Source of the DNA: UBA8941 sp963780545
GTDB taxonomy: Archaea > Thermoproteota > Bathyarchaeia > TCS64
Assembly: GCA_963780545.1 (NCBI GenBank)
Contig: CAWACK010000017.1
Span: 39,599 to 103,598, forward strand
Length of the DNA stretch: 64,000 nucleotides
Direction: 5' to 3'
The notes beneath the pieces are model-generated. The model was not told the origin of the DNA. It saw only the letters and a program-made list of their open reading frames with translations, and did not search any database. Shown here in pieces: positions 38,919 through 47,715 of the stretch (position 1 is the first letter of the stretch; each line of letters starts with the position of its first letter). The position numbers and the translations under genes were made by a program.

Positions 38919-39064
38919 ATCAAATGAAAGGTATACTGTGGAGTTATTCTAACTTTCTATGTGGATGCACGTGCTCTGGTTTTATTGCTTTCCATGCCCC
39001 AAACTCAGTTAAATCATCCCGCGTGTGTTACATGTCTTAATTGATTGCGTATGTGTGCGACATT

Positions 39065-39551
39065 TCACCGAATCAATTTACCCGATCCCTCGAAGTACTC
39101 AGCAATCCTCGGATTATCACGGGGGTCCAGGGCGACAGGCTGATCCCATGGATACCCCATCTGGATCTTCATCACCCTATAGTTCAACGAGTTCAACTCG
39201 TAGGTCGGGTACATTATCACAACTTGGCTTGACGGAAACGAACGCGACGTTATCGGAGGCACGAATATACCCCTCAACTCCACTTCACCGTTCACCACGA
39301 TTGTAAAGTTCCCATGTAGACGCCACCCCATGAGTTCCAGTCTATCAGCGGATCTCTCCAGTTAGTGTAAACTCGTGACTCGTAACGTTATAATATTGAA
39401 TGTCCGAGTCGGACACTATCTTAGTGTTGTTTTGGGCGAGGATGATGGCAAATTCGCCTGTTTGGGTTGGAGATTGATGGATCATGATGAGCCATAATGA
39501 GAGCGCAGTCACGATACCCAGGATGATGGCTGTGGAGGTTCTTCTACCCAA
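39065..39551 (-). CDS. Exported hypothetical protein, interrupted by a +1 frameshift near 39359
   Basis: About 161 residues after joining. An N-terminal helix (TSTAIILGIVTALSLWLIMI) after MGRR marks an exported or anchored protein. The zero frame ends at VTSHEFTLTGEIR; the next frame continues RSADRLELMGWRL, then HGNFTIVVNGEVELRGIFVP and ends ..RIAEYFEGSG. ACT GGA GAG may be read ACT (G) GAG AGA. The soluble part looks like beta strands. Family unknown. Confidence 0.6.
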
Positions 39552-39983
39552 GTGTTGTCACTGATTCAATTGGTTAATTGGTTATTTGAAGGTTCGAGCT
39601 CGAATGTGTTTGGGTTTGCGGATAAGACTATATAAAGTGGGGGGGATGGGTTTGAGGTCAGCGTAGCGGAACCGAATCAAAGGTGTACCTTCGATCTGTT
39701 GTATTGCCCGATAATGACACCCATCCCCACCTAGACGGCGCGCGCGATGGTGCGTTCTTTGGCATCATTTATGCTAAGACACATAACCTTGCTGTGACCT
39801 AGGTGACACATTTCATAGCTGATGTGGTGAGGCTTATCACGCTCATGTTAATATTCTAAATTTTTTTTGGAGCGCGAATGCATTAGCACGCGGTTATCTT
39901 TATTTTATAGTTTAGTTTTAAAAAGGGGTGCAAGCCAATGTGAGATTGTGCAAGCGTTAAAAGGGAATGGCTTTTGAGCGAGT
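39552..39983. other. 432 bp spacer with TATA box, inverted repeat and CG tract
   Basis: Contains a strong TATATAAA (39629-39636), a 10 bp perfect inverted repeat GGGGATGGGT (39642-39651) with ACCCATCCCC (39719-39728), and a GCGCGCGCG tract (39738-39746). No protein frame is convincing. The left arm lies too close to the TATA to be transcribed from it, so the repeat may act as DNA, or belong to a transcript begun elsewhere. Confidence 0.45.
39738..39746. repeat. Alternating CG tract
   Basis: GCGCGCGCG, nine bases, immediately after the inverted-repeat block. Confidence 0.75.
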
Positions 39984-40949
39984 TTGCCACTCGTAACTTG
40001 TAACTTGAAAAATAAATGGAAGTACTCCGGCCCAATTTTTGATGCGCACACACACATTGAAAGCATCAATGAAATATCTAGGATGATTGCATTCGAAGAT
40101 GAATTCGGGGTTTCAAGACAGATTGGGATTGTACATAGTGAGGAGGGGTTTCAAGCAGCTAAGGAGATGTATCCTCATAGGTTTATCTTCGCTAAATATC
40201 TCTCCTTGAAAGATATAGCAAATTACAATGTTGAACCCGTTCTCGATGAGATATCGAAAATCTGGGATCAGGGGTATTCTCTCGCCAAGTCATGGTTTGG
40301 TCCACGTTGGCGTGACTGGTATGAGGTCCCGAAGGATTTTCGAATTAATCATCGTAAGCTTGAACCCATTTTTCGGGCCCTAGAGGATAACGAGATACCA
40401 CTCATCATTCACATGGGTGATCCCGACACCTATTATGCGTCTCAGTACAAAGATTCGGAGAAATATGGCACTAAGGATGAGCACCTCAAACAGCTAGAGG
40501 ATGTTTTATCCAGACACCCTAAACTAAAATTTCAGATCCCGCATTTTGGTTCACAGCCTGAGATACATAGGTTACCCAATCTAACTAGGTGGATGGAGAA
40601 GTTTCCCAATATTGTAGTCGACACCGCGTCATCAAGGTGGATGGCCCGTGAGTTGAGTAAAGACTTGGAGAAAGCTAGAGAATTCATGTTGAAGTACTCA
40701 GATAGGGTACTGTTTGGAACGGATCTATTTTCCAGTAACGATGATCGTGATTACTTCTCTGGTCGATATATTGCGCAGAGAATTCTTTGGGAAACCAATG
40801 AACGTAGCACTCCTCTGCCTTTTCCCGATGCCGATACTGAGGCTACCGGGGGGACATTCATAAACGGTCTTGATCTGCCTCTCTCTGTTCTTGAAAAGTT
40901 GTATTGGGGGAATGCAGATCGATTATATGTACGTTCACGTAAGCTTTAA
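39984..40949 (+). CDS. Amidohydrolase 2 family protein
   Basis: 321 residues. IFDAHTHIE near residue 18 gives the HxH metal site; LIIHMGDP and IPHFGSQPE give the next His sites, and RVLFGTDLFSS the catalytic Asp. These are the Amidohydro_2 (TIM-barrel hydrolase or decarboxylase) marks. Start is TTG at 39984, uncertain. Codon use is more AT-rich than in the operons around. Confidence 0.82.
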   Translation: MPLVTCNLKNKWKYSGPIFDAHTHIESINEISRMIAFEDEFGVSRQIGIVHSEEGFQAAKEMYPHRFIFAKYLSLKDIANYNVEPVLDEISKIWDQGYSLAKSWFGPRWRDWYEVPKDFRINHRKLEPIFRALEDNEIPLIIHMGDPDTYYASQYKDSEKYGTKDEHLKQLEDVLSRHPKLKFQIPHFGSQPEIHRLPNLTRWMEKFPNIVVDTASSRWMARELSKDLEKAREFMLKYSDRVLFGTDLFSSNDDRDYFSGRYIAQRILWETNERSTPLPFPDADTEATGGTFINGLDLPLSVLEKLYWGNADRLYVRSRKL

Positions 40950-41000
40950 ATTAAAAAATAAGCTACACGCCTATTCTATAAAGAAAATATTGGAACAATA

Positions 41001-41010
41001 GCACGCGCAT
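41001..41010. repeat. Alternating tract
   Basis: GCACGCGCAT in the 118 bp spacer after the amidohydrolase. Confidence 0.6.
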
Positions 41011-41067
41011 AAAATCACATCGCAATAATGTTAAATCGCTGATTGATGAAAAGCTCATGACCGGAAT

Positions 41068-41352
41068 TTGGTTCATTACATCTGCTTCTGCATGATGACG
41101 CCGGAGTTCCTTAAACTACTTTTGGAGGAGAGGGAGAATTGGATACCTAAATGGACTGAGACCGCTAAGGAGTTTGGGCTAAAGCTCCTATTCCATGGGA
41201 CAACAATTGGAGTAGCTGAGCATGTTGTATTTGTTTATGAGTCGCCAAAATACTCGGAGAATTACTTCAAGTTTCTCAGAGCCTGGCTCGAACTAGGTAC
41301 ACCTAACGCTGGTAAATTGATAGAATATACTAGAACAGTCACAGTAAACTAA
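41068..41352 (+). CDS. Small hypothetical protein, possible ferredoxin-like alpha-beta fold
   Basis: 94 residues starting at TTG: VHYICFCMMTPEFLKLLLEE, then LKLLFHGTTIGVAEHVVFVY and a C-terminal helix (YSENYFKFLRAWLELGTPN). The alternation of strand, helix, strand resembles dimeric alpha-beta barrel proteins such as DUF3303 or EthD kinds. No function can be assigned. Confidence 0.55.
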   Translation: MVHYICFCMMTPEFLKLLLEERENWIPKWTETAKEFGLKLLFHGTTIGVAEHVVFVYESPKYSENYFKFLRAWLELGTPNAGKLIEYTRTVTVN

Positions 41353-41447
41353 TCTGATGTAATGATTTCTAAACAGGTGTGCTTCACGCGCGAGAGAATT
41401 GCTTTGTACGCGTAAAGTGGGTGAACAAGCCGGTTTACAGAGGAAAA

Positions 41448-42797
41448 TCATTGATGCGACATATCTTTGATGGATTTCTCGAATATCTCAAGGCCCATGT
41501 CGGCCTGCTCTTGGGATAGAACGAGGGGGGGCGCTAAGCGTATGCTACTCGGTCCAGCTCCTAGTAGTAATAAGCCTCGCTTGAAGGTCTCTTCTATCAA
41601 CTTGTCGCGTTCCTTTGTCGCTGGCTGCTTCGTCGTTCTGTCAGTGACTAGCTCGATTCCAATCATCAGTCCCCTGCCGCGAACATCTCCGATGAGTTCA
41701 ACTTTATTCGACATCTCCACGAACCGCTTCCTCATGTAATCCCCGACCTTCTTGGAGTTTTCAACCAACTTCTCTTTCGTAATCACATTTAGCACTGCCT
41801 TGGCAGCTGACATGATTATCGGGTTCCCGCCCAATGTGTTCTCATGTACCCCCTCGTCCCAGTCCATGACGCTGCTTTTAGCCGCGCATATCCCGAGGGG
41901 GAGGCCAGCAGCAACCGCCTTGCTCATGCACATTATGTCTGGCCTCAGATCCCAGTGCTCTGTGGCCCACATCTTTCCGGTCCTGCCGAAGCCCGTCTGA
42001 ACCTCATCGGCGATGAACAGAATGTTGTTCTCGGTGCACATCCTTCTTAGTTTCTGCCAGTAACCCTCTGGAGGCACAACGTATCCACCTGCGCCGAGGA
42101 TGGGTTCTAGGATGACTCCGGCGACCTCTTGGGGGTTCACGAGGTATTTGAGTATCTGGTCCTCGATGTAGTGCAGACACGCCATGTCACATTTGCCCTC
42201 GTCGTTTCCCATGGGGCACCTGTAACAGTAGGGATATGGCGCGTGGTATACCCCGGGCATGAGGGGTCCGAAGTGCTTCCGGGCCGAGTTGCTCGTGGAG
42301 GTGAAGGCGAGGGACCCCATAGTCCTCCCGTGGAAGCCACGTATGTAGCCGATGAAGTATTGTCTCTTCGAGTGGTATCTGGCAAGCTTAATCGCACACT
42401 CCACTGCCTCACTCCCACTGTTGCCATAAAAGAACCGGTAAGGTCCACCCTGAGGCATCAGCATCTGGAGGGACTCGGCGAACTCGACCTGCGGGATGGT
42501 GTAGTAATCGCTGCTGTTCACGTGATCGCATTTAGTCGCCTGACTCACTATCGCCTGCGACACATCGGGGTGGCAATGGCCCACGTTGGCGACGGCGATT
42601 CCCGCGCCGAAGTCTAGGAAGATGTTCCCGTCAACGTCCTTTATCCAGACTCCATGCGCCTCTTCTCCGACTAGGGAAGCGGTTCGCGAGAGTGAGGGTG
42701 AAAGGACCTTGTGGTCCCTCTCTATCAGCGCCTTCGCCTTGGGTCCAGGAGGCTCAACCAGTATCTTTGGCTTAGAAAACGTAGCCATGTTTCGCAA
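41448..42797 (-). CDS. Class III aminotransferase (acetylornithine/4-aminobutyrate type)
   Basis: 449 residues, PLP-dependent. Marks: VWIKDVDGNIFLDFGAGIAV at the start, YGNSGSEAVECAIKLARYHS, ILFIADEVQTGFGRTGKMWA with the PLP-binding Asp, and CMSKAVAAGLPLGICAAKS with the lysine. Close relatives in Thermococcales act on leucine, ornithine or as racemases. Here it is the last gene of a minus-strand group acd-iorA-iorB, 60 bp behind iorB, so it likely supplies 2-oxo acids to the oxidoreductase. A start at the internal ATG 42788 is also possible. Confidence 0.87.
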   Translation of the reverse strand: MRNMATFSKPKILVEPPGPKAKALIERDHKVLSPSLSRTASLVGEEAHGVWIKDVDGNIFLDFGAGIAVANVGHCHPDVSQAIVSQATKCDHVNSSDYYTIPQVEFAESLQMLMPQGGPYRFFYGNSGSEAVECAIKLARYHSKRQYFIGYIRGFHGRTMGSLAFTSTSNSARKHFGPLMPGVYHAPYPYCYRCPMGNDEGKCDMACLHYIEDQILKYLVNPQEVAGVILEPILGAGGYVVPPEGYWQKLRRMCTENNILFIADEVQTGFGRTGKMWATEHWDLRPDIMCMSKAVAAGLPLGICAAKSSVMDWDEGVHENTLGGNPIIMSAAKAVLNVITKEKLVENSKKVGDYMRKRFVEMSNKVELIGDVRGRGLMIGIELVTDRTTKQPATKERDKLIEETFKRGLLLLGAGPSSIRLAPPLVLSQEQADMGLEIFEKSIKDMSHQ

Positions 42798-42857
42798 CCA
42801 TTTTTTACGACGTGATTCACATATTTATCGCTTTAAAGCAGCTTGCATATAAGCTGC

Positions 42858-43466
42858 TTATAACATGTTTTTACACGCTTTGTAGCCTGAGTCAAACGCT
42901 TTCATGTTGCTTTCGACTGTGGAGGGCGGCACTCTACCCCTGATTGCTTCTCTGAGATTATCTGGTTTGAACGGTGTGAGACCCGTCGCGGCGAGCGCAC
43001 CTAGGAGGACTACGTTCATCGTTCTGTCGCTACCAGCCTCGATCGCTAACTTTGTGGCGTCGAAGGCTAGTACCTTCCCCGACAACTTCTCGAGGCCGAT
43101 GACAACCTCTTTGATGTCCGGGTACTTCGCTGCGCCTATGTTGACGTCCATTGAAGGTACTTCTCGTATGTTTGTGATGACGACGGAGGAGGGGCCACAG
43201 TATTTCAAGGCAAGGCGCAGAGTCTCGTTGGGCTCACATCCCAGCAGTACATCCACGGAGTTCTCCCTGCACAGTGGACCGTAGACATCTCTTCCAATTC
43301 TGACATGGGAATGGACCTTACCTCCTCTCTGGGCGGCGCCGAATGTTTCTCCTACACGGACCCTGAGACCATCCATTATTGCTGCCTCCGCGATGATGTG
43401 GCTGGCAAGAACGCTTCCCTGCCCGCCTACGCCAGCGAATATCAGGTTAAACTCGTCTGTTGGCAT
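42858..43466 (-). CDS. iorB: Indolepyruvate:ferredoxin oxidoreductase, beta subunit
   Basis: 202 residues, the gamma-type domain of 2-oxoacid:ferredoxin oxidoreductases. Signature FNLIFAGVGGQGSVLASHII at the start and GAAQRGGKVHSHVRIG in the middle. With IorA it oxidises aryl pyruvates to aryl-acetyl-CoA. The ATG at 43466 lies 10 bp after the iorA stop; the open frame continues upstream but only into iorA. Confidence 0.93.
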   Translation of the reverse strand: MPTDEFNLIFAGVGGQGSVLASHIIAEAAIMDGLRVRVGETFGAAQRGGKVHSHVRIGRDVYGPLCRENSVDVLLGCEPNETLRLALKYCGPSSVVITNIREVPSMDVNIGAAKYPDIKEVVIGLEKLSGKVLAFDATKLAIEAGSDRTMNVVLLGALAATGLTPFKPDNLREAIRGRVPPSTVESNMKAFDSGYKACKNML

Positions 43467-43476
43467 CAATGATCCC

Positions 43477-45450
43477 TCAGAAGTTACCCTCACCCTTCTT
43501 GTCGTGGGCATCGAAGCTACATACCTCCTTCTGGTCGCATAGTCCGCATCCAACACACTGTAAGCTATCGATGAACGCCACGCCTCTTTCGGAGTCGAAC
43601 CCGATCGCTGGGCAGCCAAGGTAGAGGCACTGTTTACATCCCGTACAGTTCTCGTTGACCTGATATGTAGGAGGCTTTGCTCTCACCTTACGTAAGTCTC
43701 TCATGCGCTCGAGGGCGCAGACCCTCTTGGTGACTATGACCGCCGGCCCTCCTCTGTGTTCCAGAGCCTCCTGTATCGTCTTGATGGCCGATCCTAGGTC
43801 GTAAGGGTCGACGCTCCTGACGTACTTCACGCCGAATGCGCTACAGATTCCTTCGATCTCTGGAACTTCGGACTTCTCGCCACAAGCTGTCATCCCCGTA
43901 GCGGGATTGGGTTGGTGTCCGGTCATGCAGGTCCAATAGTTGTCTAGTACCAGTATGAGCTGCTCCGACTTGTTGTACACGGCGTTGACGATTGGTGAGA
44001 GGTTGGTGTGGTAGAATGAGGAGTCACCGAGGATGCTCACTATCTTGCCGTCTCCGTAGCCGACGTGGTACTCGCCCTGCGCCAACGCAGTCTCGCTCCC
44101 CATGATGTAGAGGGTGTCGGTCATCTCGTAGGGTGTTAAGGCGCGCCACTGCTTGGATTCGCTGGTTTCGGTAGCCTCTATGGTGGCTGCGGCTATACCG
44201 TAGCCGCTCATCTCGTAGCAGCCGATGCCCGTGTTCAGGATGTTGACCTTGTTGGGGAGAGCCTTCTTCAGGGCCCAGAAGCTCCCGATGTGGGGGCAAC
44301 CCGCGCACCATGATGCGCTACGCTCAGCCACGAGGGGTGCAAGAGACTTTTTCAAGGCCACCCTATCTTCGAGCTTTTTCAGTTCCGCGTGTGTGAACTT
44401 GGAAACGGCCTCTTCGACTATGTCAGGTGTCAGCTCGTCGGTGTCGGGCACGATTTTCCCGGAAAGCTTTCCAAGTATCTTCGCTGATTTCCCGTTTTGG
44501 ACCGCTACCTGAGATAATTGCCTCTCGATCAGAGGGTCCCCCTCCTCAACGACGAGGATCTCATCACTTCTAGACATCAGATCGAGGGCTTTCTTTTCCG
44601 GCAGAGGATACGGCATACCAACAATGAGCAGATTGACCTCGTGTTCCTTACCGAGCCTCTTCAAGGACTCGACTGCATAGGCTGAGGAGACCCCACTGGA
44701 TACGATGCCTAGTTTGGCGCCTTTCTCCGGCCGGTAAGTGTTAAACGGTGTTTCGTCGCTGTAGTGTTTAATCTCGGGCAGCTTCCCCTTCTGCAACTTA
44801 TGCTTGTTGACTACGCCTGGTGGGCCATACACGTTCCATCTGTATGGAGTTTTCCAGTGCTTATCGAAGACAATCTTATTCCTATGGGCTTCGATCGCGC
44901 CCAGAGTGACGTCACCTGATGCGTGGCTGAGTCGTGTGCAGCTCCTCACCATGACCGGCAGCTCGATCTTTTCAGACAGCTCGAAGGCCGCCTTCGTCAT
45001 GTCCTTGGCGCTCTGCTGATCCGAGGGCTCGAAGACAGGTATCTCCGCGTAGAACCCGGCTATCCTCGTGTCCTGTTCGTTTGAGCTGTACCACGCCCCA
45101 GGGTCGTCAGCTGACACTACGACGAAGCCCCCCCTGACGCCTGTGTAGGGGAGAGTCATCAGCATATCCATGACCACGTTGAGGCCGGCGTTCTTGCATG
45201 AGAACAGAGACCTGCCCCCGACGAGGGCTGCCCCCGCGGCCACCTGGAAGGCTACGGTCTCGTTGGTGGACCACTCGGCGTAGAATCCAAGTTTCTTTGA
45301 TGCCTCAATGAGGTTCTCCATAATCTCCGAAGAGGGTGTGCCAGGGTATGAGGCACCGAGTTGAATCCCGGCCTCGATCGCACCCCTGGCTATGGCCTCG
45401 TTTCCCAAGAAGAGTACCCTCTTCCCAGGCTTATCCTCAGTTATGGACAT
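43477..45450 (-). CDS. iorA: Indolepyruvate:ferredoxin oxidoreductase, alpha subunit
   Basis: 657 residues. The N-terminal pyrimidine domain (LFLGNEAIARGAIEAGIQLG; YPGTPSSEI) is followed by the TPP domain (ILGDSSFYHTNLSPIVNAVY, NYWTCMTGHQPNPATG) and a C-terminal ferredoxin part: CTGCKQCLYLGCP and CVGCGLCDQKEVC. It converts indole-, phenyl- and hydroxyphenyl-pyruvate to CoA esters while reducing ferredoxin. Its ATG overlaps the acd stop by 14 bp, proof of coupling. Length matches known archaeal IorA. Confidence 0.95.
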   Translation of the reverse strand: MSITEDKPGKRVLFLGNEAIARGAIEAGIQLGASYPGTPSSEIMENLIEASKKLGFYAEWSTNETVAFQVAAGAALVGGRSLFSCKNAGLNVVMDMLMTLPYTGVRGGFVVVSADDPGAWYSSNEQDTRIAGFYAEIPVFEPSDQQSAKDMTKAAFELSEKIELPVMVRSCTRLSHASGDVTLGAIEAHRNKIVFDKHWKTPYRWNVYGPPGVVNKHKLQKGKLPEIKHYSDETPFNTYRPEKGAKLGIVSSGVSSAYAVESLKRLGKEHEVNLLIVGMPYPLPEKKALDLMSRSDEILVVEEGDPLIERQLSQVAVQNGKSAKILGKLSGKIVPDTDELTPDIVEEAVSKFTHAELKKLEDRVALKKSLAPLVAERSASWCAGCPHIGSFWALKKALPNKVNILNTGIGCYEMSGYGIAAATIEATETSESKQWRALTPYEMTDTLYIMGSETALAQGEYHVGYGDGKIVSILGDSSFYHTNLSPIVNAVYNKSEQLILVLDNYWTCMTGHQPNPATGMTACGEKSEVPEIEGICSAFGVKYVRSVDPYDLGSAIKTIQEALEHRGGPAVIVTKRVCALERMRDLRKVRAKPPTYQVNENCTGCKQCLYLGCPAIGFDSERGVAFIDSLQCVGCGLCDQKEVCSFDAHDKKGEGNF

Positions 45451-47572
45451 GTTCCTCTACTATCCGTCTTTCGGGAATATCAATATGCAGGGCGCTATAG
45501 GCGTGAAGAAAACTCAGAGCCTTGATCGCCCTTTCAGGAGTCGGGAAGACGGGGATCTTGTTCTTTTCGAATTTCCTTATCTCCTCTTCCTGTACCTCGG
45601 CTCCCCCTAGGTAATTTATAGCGACTGGGATTCCTTTTCCCCACGCCTCCTTCACCAATGGCAGAATTGTGCTGCAGGATTCAGGTATAGGATCCCCAAA
45701 TATGGTTAGCACCGCGTCGACGTTCGGGTCCGCTATCGCCTTCTCGATAGCCCGCTTAAAGAGGGTGACATCGTTCAGCGCGTTTCCAGTCAAGTCGATT
45801 GGGTTTCCAATTATACACCAGTCGGGCAATGTGCTCCTCAAACCCTGAATCGTGTCATCGTTTAGCCTCGATAAGACGAGATTCGACGACGCGATGGCGT
45901 CGACGGCTAGGATCCCTGACCCCCCCGAGCTAGTTATTATCTGGACTCTATTTCCCTTGGCTCTCGGCGAGGCTGCGAAGATGACGGAGGCGTCGAAGAG
46001 CTGCTCAAGGTTCTCGACGCATAGTCCGCCGCTCTGTTTGACCGCGGCCTCGAACACCTCGTTGCTGCCAGCGAGGGAACCGGTGTGTGCCATGACCGCC
46101 TTCTTGCCTATTTCGGTCTTACCGCCCTTCAGCACCAGGATCGGTTTCTTGGTTGAAGCCTCTCTAATGGTGTTCATCAGCGCTCTGCCGTCGGGAACCC
46201 CCTCCATATAGACGGCTACCACCTCAGTCGAGTCATCTTTCGCCATCTTGGAGATGAGGTCGGACTCGTTGACATCCGACTTGTTCCCTAGGGCTACCGC
46301 CATGCTGTAGCCCAGCCCTCTCTTACTCAGGTAGGATGGGATCTCCAGGGCGAGTGAGCCGCTCTGGGATATGACGCCGACGCTTCCAACCTCCTTGATT
46401 ATCGGCCACGTCCCGTAGAAGCCAATCTTGGGGACGCTGACCCCCTGACAGTTGGGGCCTATTATCCTCAGGTTACCACATTCCGCGATCTTGAGCACCT
46501 GCTTCTCTAGCTCTGCTCCTTCTTTACCCACGTCCCTGAATCCACTCGAGATTATGACCGCTCCTTTTACTCCCTTTTTCACGCACTCGCCGATCACCGA
46601 CGGGACCACCTTGGCTGGGACGACCACGACGACCGTGTCTACCTCGTCCTCAACGTCGAGGACGCTCCTGTAAGCCCTCAGTCCAAGTATCTCGCCGCCG
46701 CTCGGGTTGATGGGGTATATTTTGCCCTTGAAACCGCCGTCGATGCAGTTCTTCAGGATCTTGTATCCTATCTTGTCGGGGTTCGAAGACGCGCCAATAA
46801 TCGCGATGGCGCGAGGCTCCATCACGCGGTCTAGGGGCGCGTTCAGTTTAGCCAGCTTAGTTTGAGGGGCTTCCTCGATCAGTATCCTAACGTCGATCAA
46901 CTTAGCACCCTTTTCATAGACGATGACAGGGTTTAGATCAAGCGCGCTGATCTCAGGGTACTCCGCCATGATTTTGGAAACCTTCACGAGAATGCCGGTT
47001 ATAGAGCTGATATCAGCCGGCGGCGTTCCCCTGCTACCGAAGAGTATCTGCTTTGACCTGATCTCATGAACCATCTTCAAAGCATCTTGCTCGCTTATCG
47101 GGGCGATGCGGAACGACACGTCTTTGATTATCTCGGTCAAGATGCCCCCGACGCCGAACATCACGACAGGACCAAACTGCGGGTCTCTCACACCACCCAC
47201 GATGACCTCGACGGAGGGCTCGGCCATCTCCTGAACGAGCACACCCTCAACGACTGCATCCGGGCTCTTCCTGTGAATGTTATCGAGAATCTGGTCGTAG
47301 CCACTCCGCGCCTCTTCGATGTTCCGCAAGTTGACTATTACGCCTCCGACATCCGATTTATGCAGGATCTGTGGGGAGACTACCTTTATCGCCAAAGGGA
47401 ATCCAATCCGCCGGCACACGGAGGCTAGCTCGCCTTTTTCTCTCGCGAAGGCGGTTCTCGCGAGGGGTAAATCAAAGTTGGCTAAAAAATCATAAGCATC
47501 GAGCCCGGTGAGGAACTTCTTTCCTTCCTTGAGGGCTCGATGAATTTGGGAGCCTTTTTCCGTCGAGGACAT
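45437..47572 (-). CDS. acd: ADP-forming acyl-CoA synthetase, fused beta-alpha order
   Basis: 711 residues. Makes ATP from ADP, phosphate and an acyl-CoA, releasing the acid. The N-terminal part (about 1-225) is the ATP-grasp beta domain (PLAIKVVSPQILHKSDVGGV, FGVGGILTEIIKD); from about 255 the CoA-binding domain begins (IAIIGASSNPDKIGYKIL), then the succinyl-CoA ligase-like domains with KKAVMAHTGSLAGSNEVF, whose His is the phosphorylated residue. This beta-alpha order is the reverse of the common alpha-beta fusion. It leads the acd-iorA-iorB-aminotransferase group; the divergent gene is a D-aminoacylase. Confidence 0.93.
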   Translation of the reverse strand: MSSTEKGSQIHRALKEGKKFLTGLDAYDFLANFDLPLARTAFAREKGELASVCRRIGFPLAIKVVSPQILHKSDVGGVIVNLRNIEEARSGYDQILDNIHRKSPDAVVEGVLVQEMAEPSVEVIVGGVRDPQFGPVVMFGVGGILTEIIKDVSFRIAPISEQDALKMVHEIRSKQILFGSRGTPPADISSITGILVKVSKIMAEYPEISALDLNPVIVYEKGAKLIDVRILIEEAPQTKLAKLNAPLDRVMEPRAIAIIGASSNPDKIGYKILKNCIDGGFKGKIYPINPSGGEILGLRAYRSVLDVEDEVDTVVVVVPAKVVPSVIGECVKKGVKGAVIISSGFRDVGKEGAELEKQVLKIAECGNLRIIGPNCQGVSVPKIGFYGTWPIIKEVGSVGVISQSGSLALEIPSYLSKRGLGYSMAVALGNKSDVNESDLISKMAKDDSTEVVAVYMEGVPDGRALMNTIREASTKKPILVLKGGKTEIGKKAVMAHTGSLAGSNEVFEAAVKQSGGLCVENLEQLFDASVIFAASPRAKGNRVQIITSSGGSGILAVDAIASSNLVLSRLNDDTIQGLRSTLPDWCIIGNPIDLTGNALNDVTLFKRAIEKAIADPNVDAVLTIFGDPIPESCSTILPLVKEAWGKGIPVAINYLGGAEVQEEEIRKFEKNKIPVFPTPERAIKALSFLHAYSALHIDIPERRIVEEHVHN

Positions 47573-47715
47573 GGATAAAAAATAGGTTGCTAGCTAAAAT
47601 TTATGTTGTATGCGAGCGCGAAAGGCCGAGCTCTAAATGGCAGTGTGCTCTTATCGCGTGAATTTGTAGTAAATGTGATTAATGGTACTCAATTGCATAT
47701 CAAACAAGTGATGGC

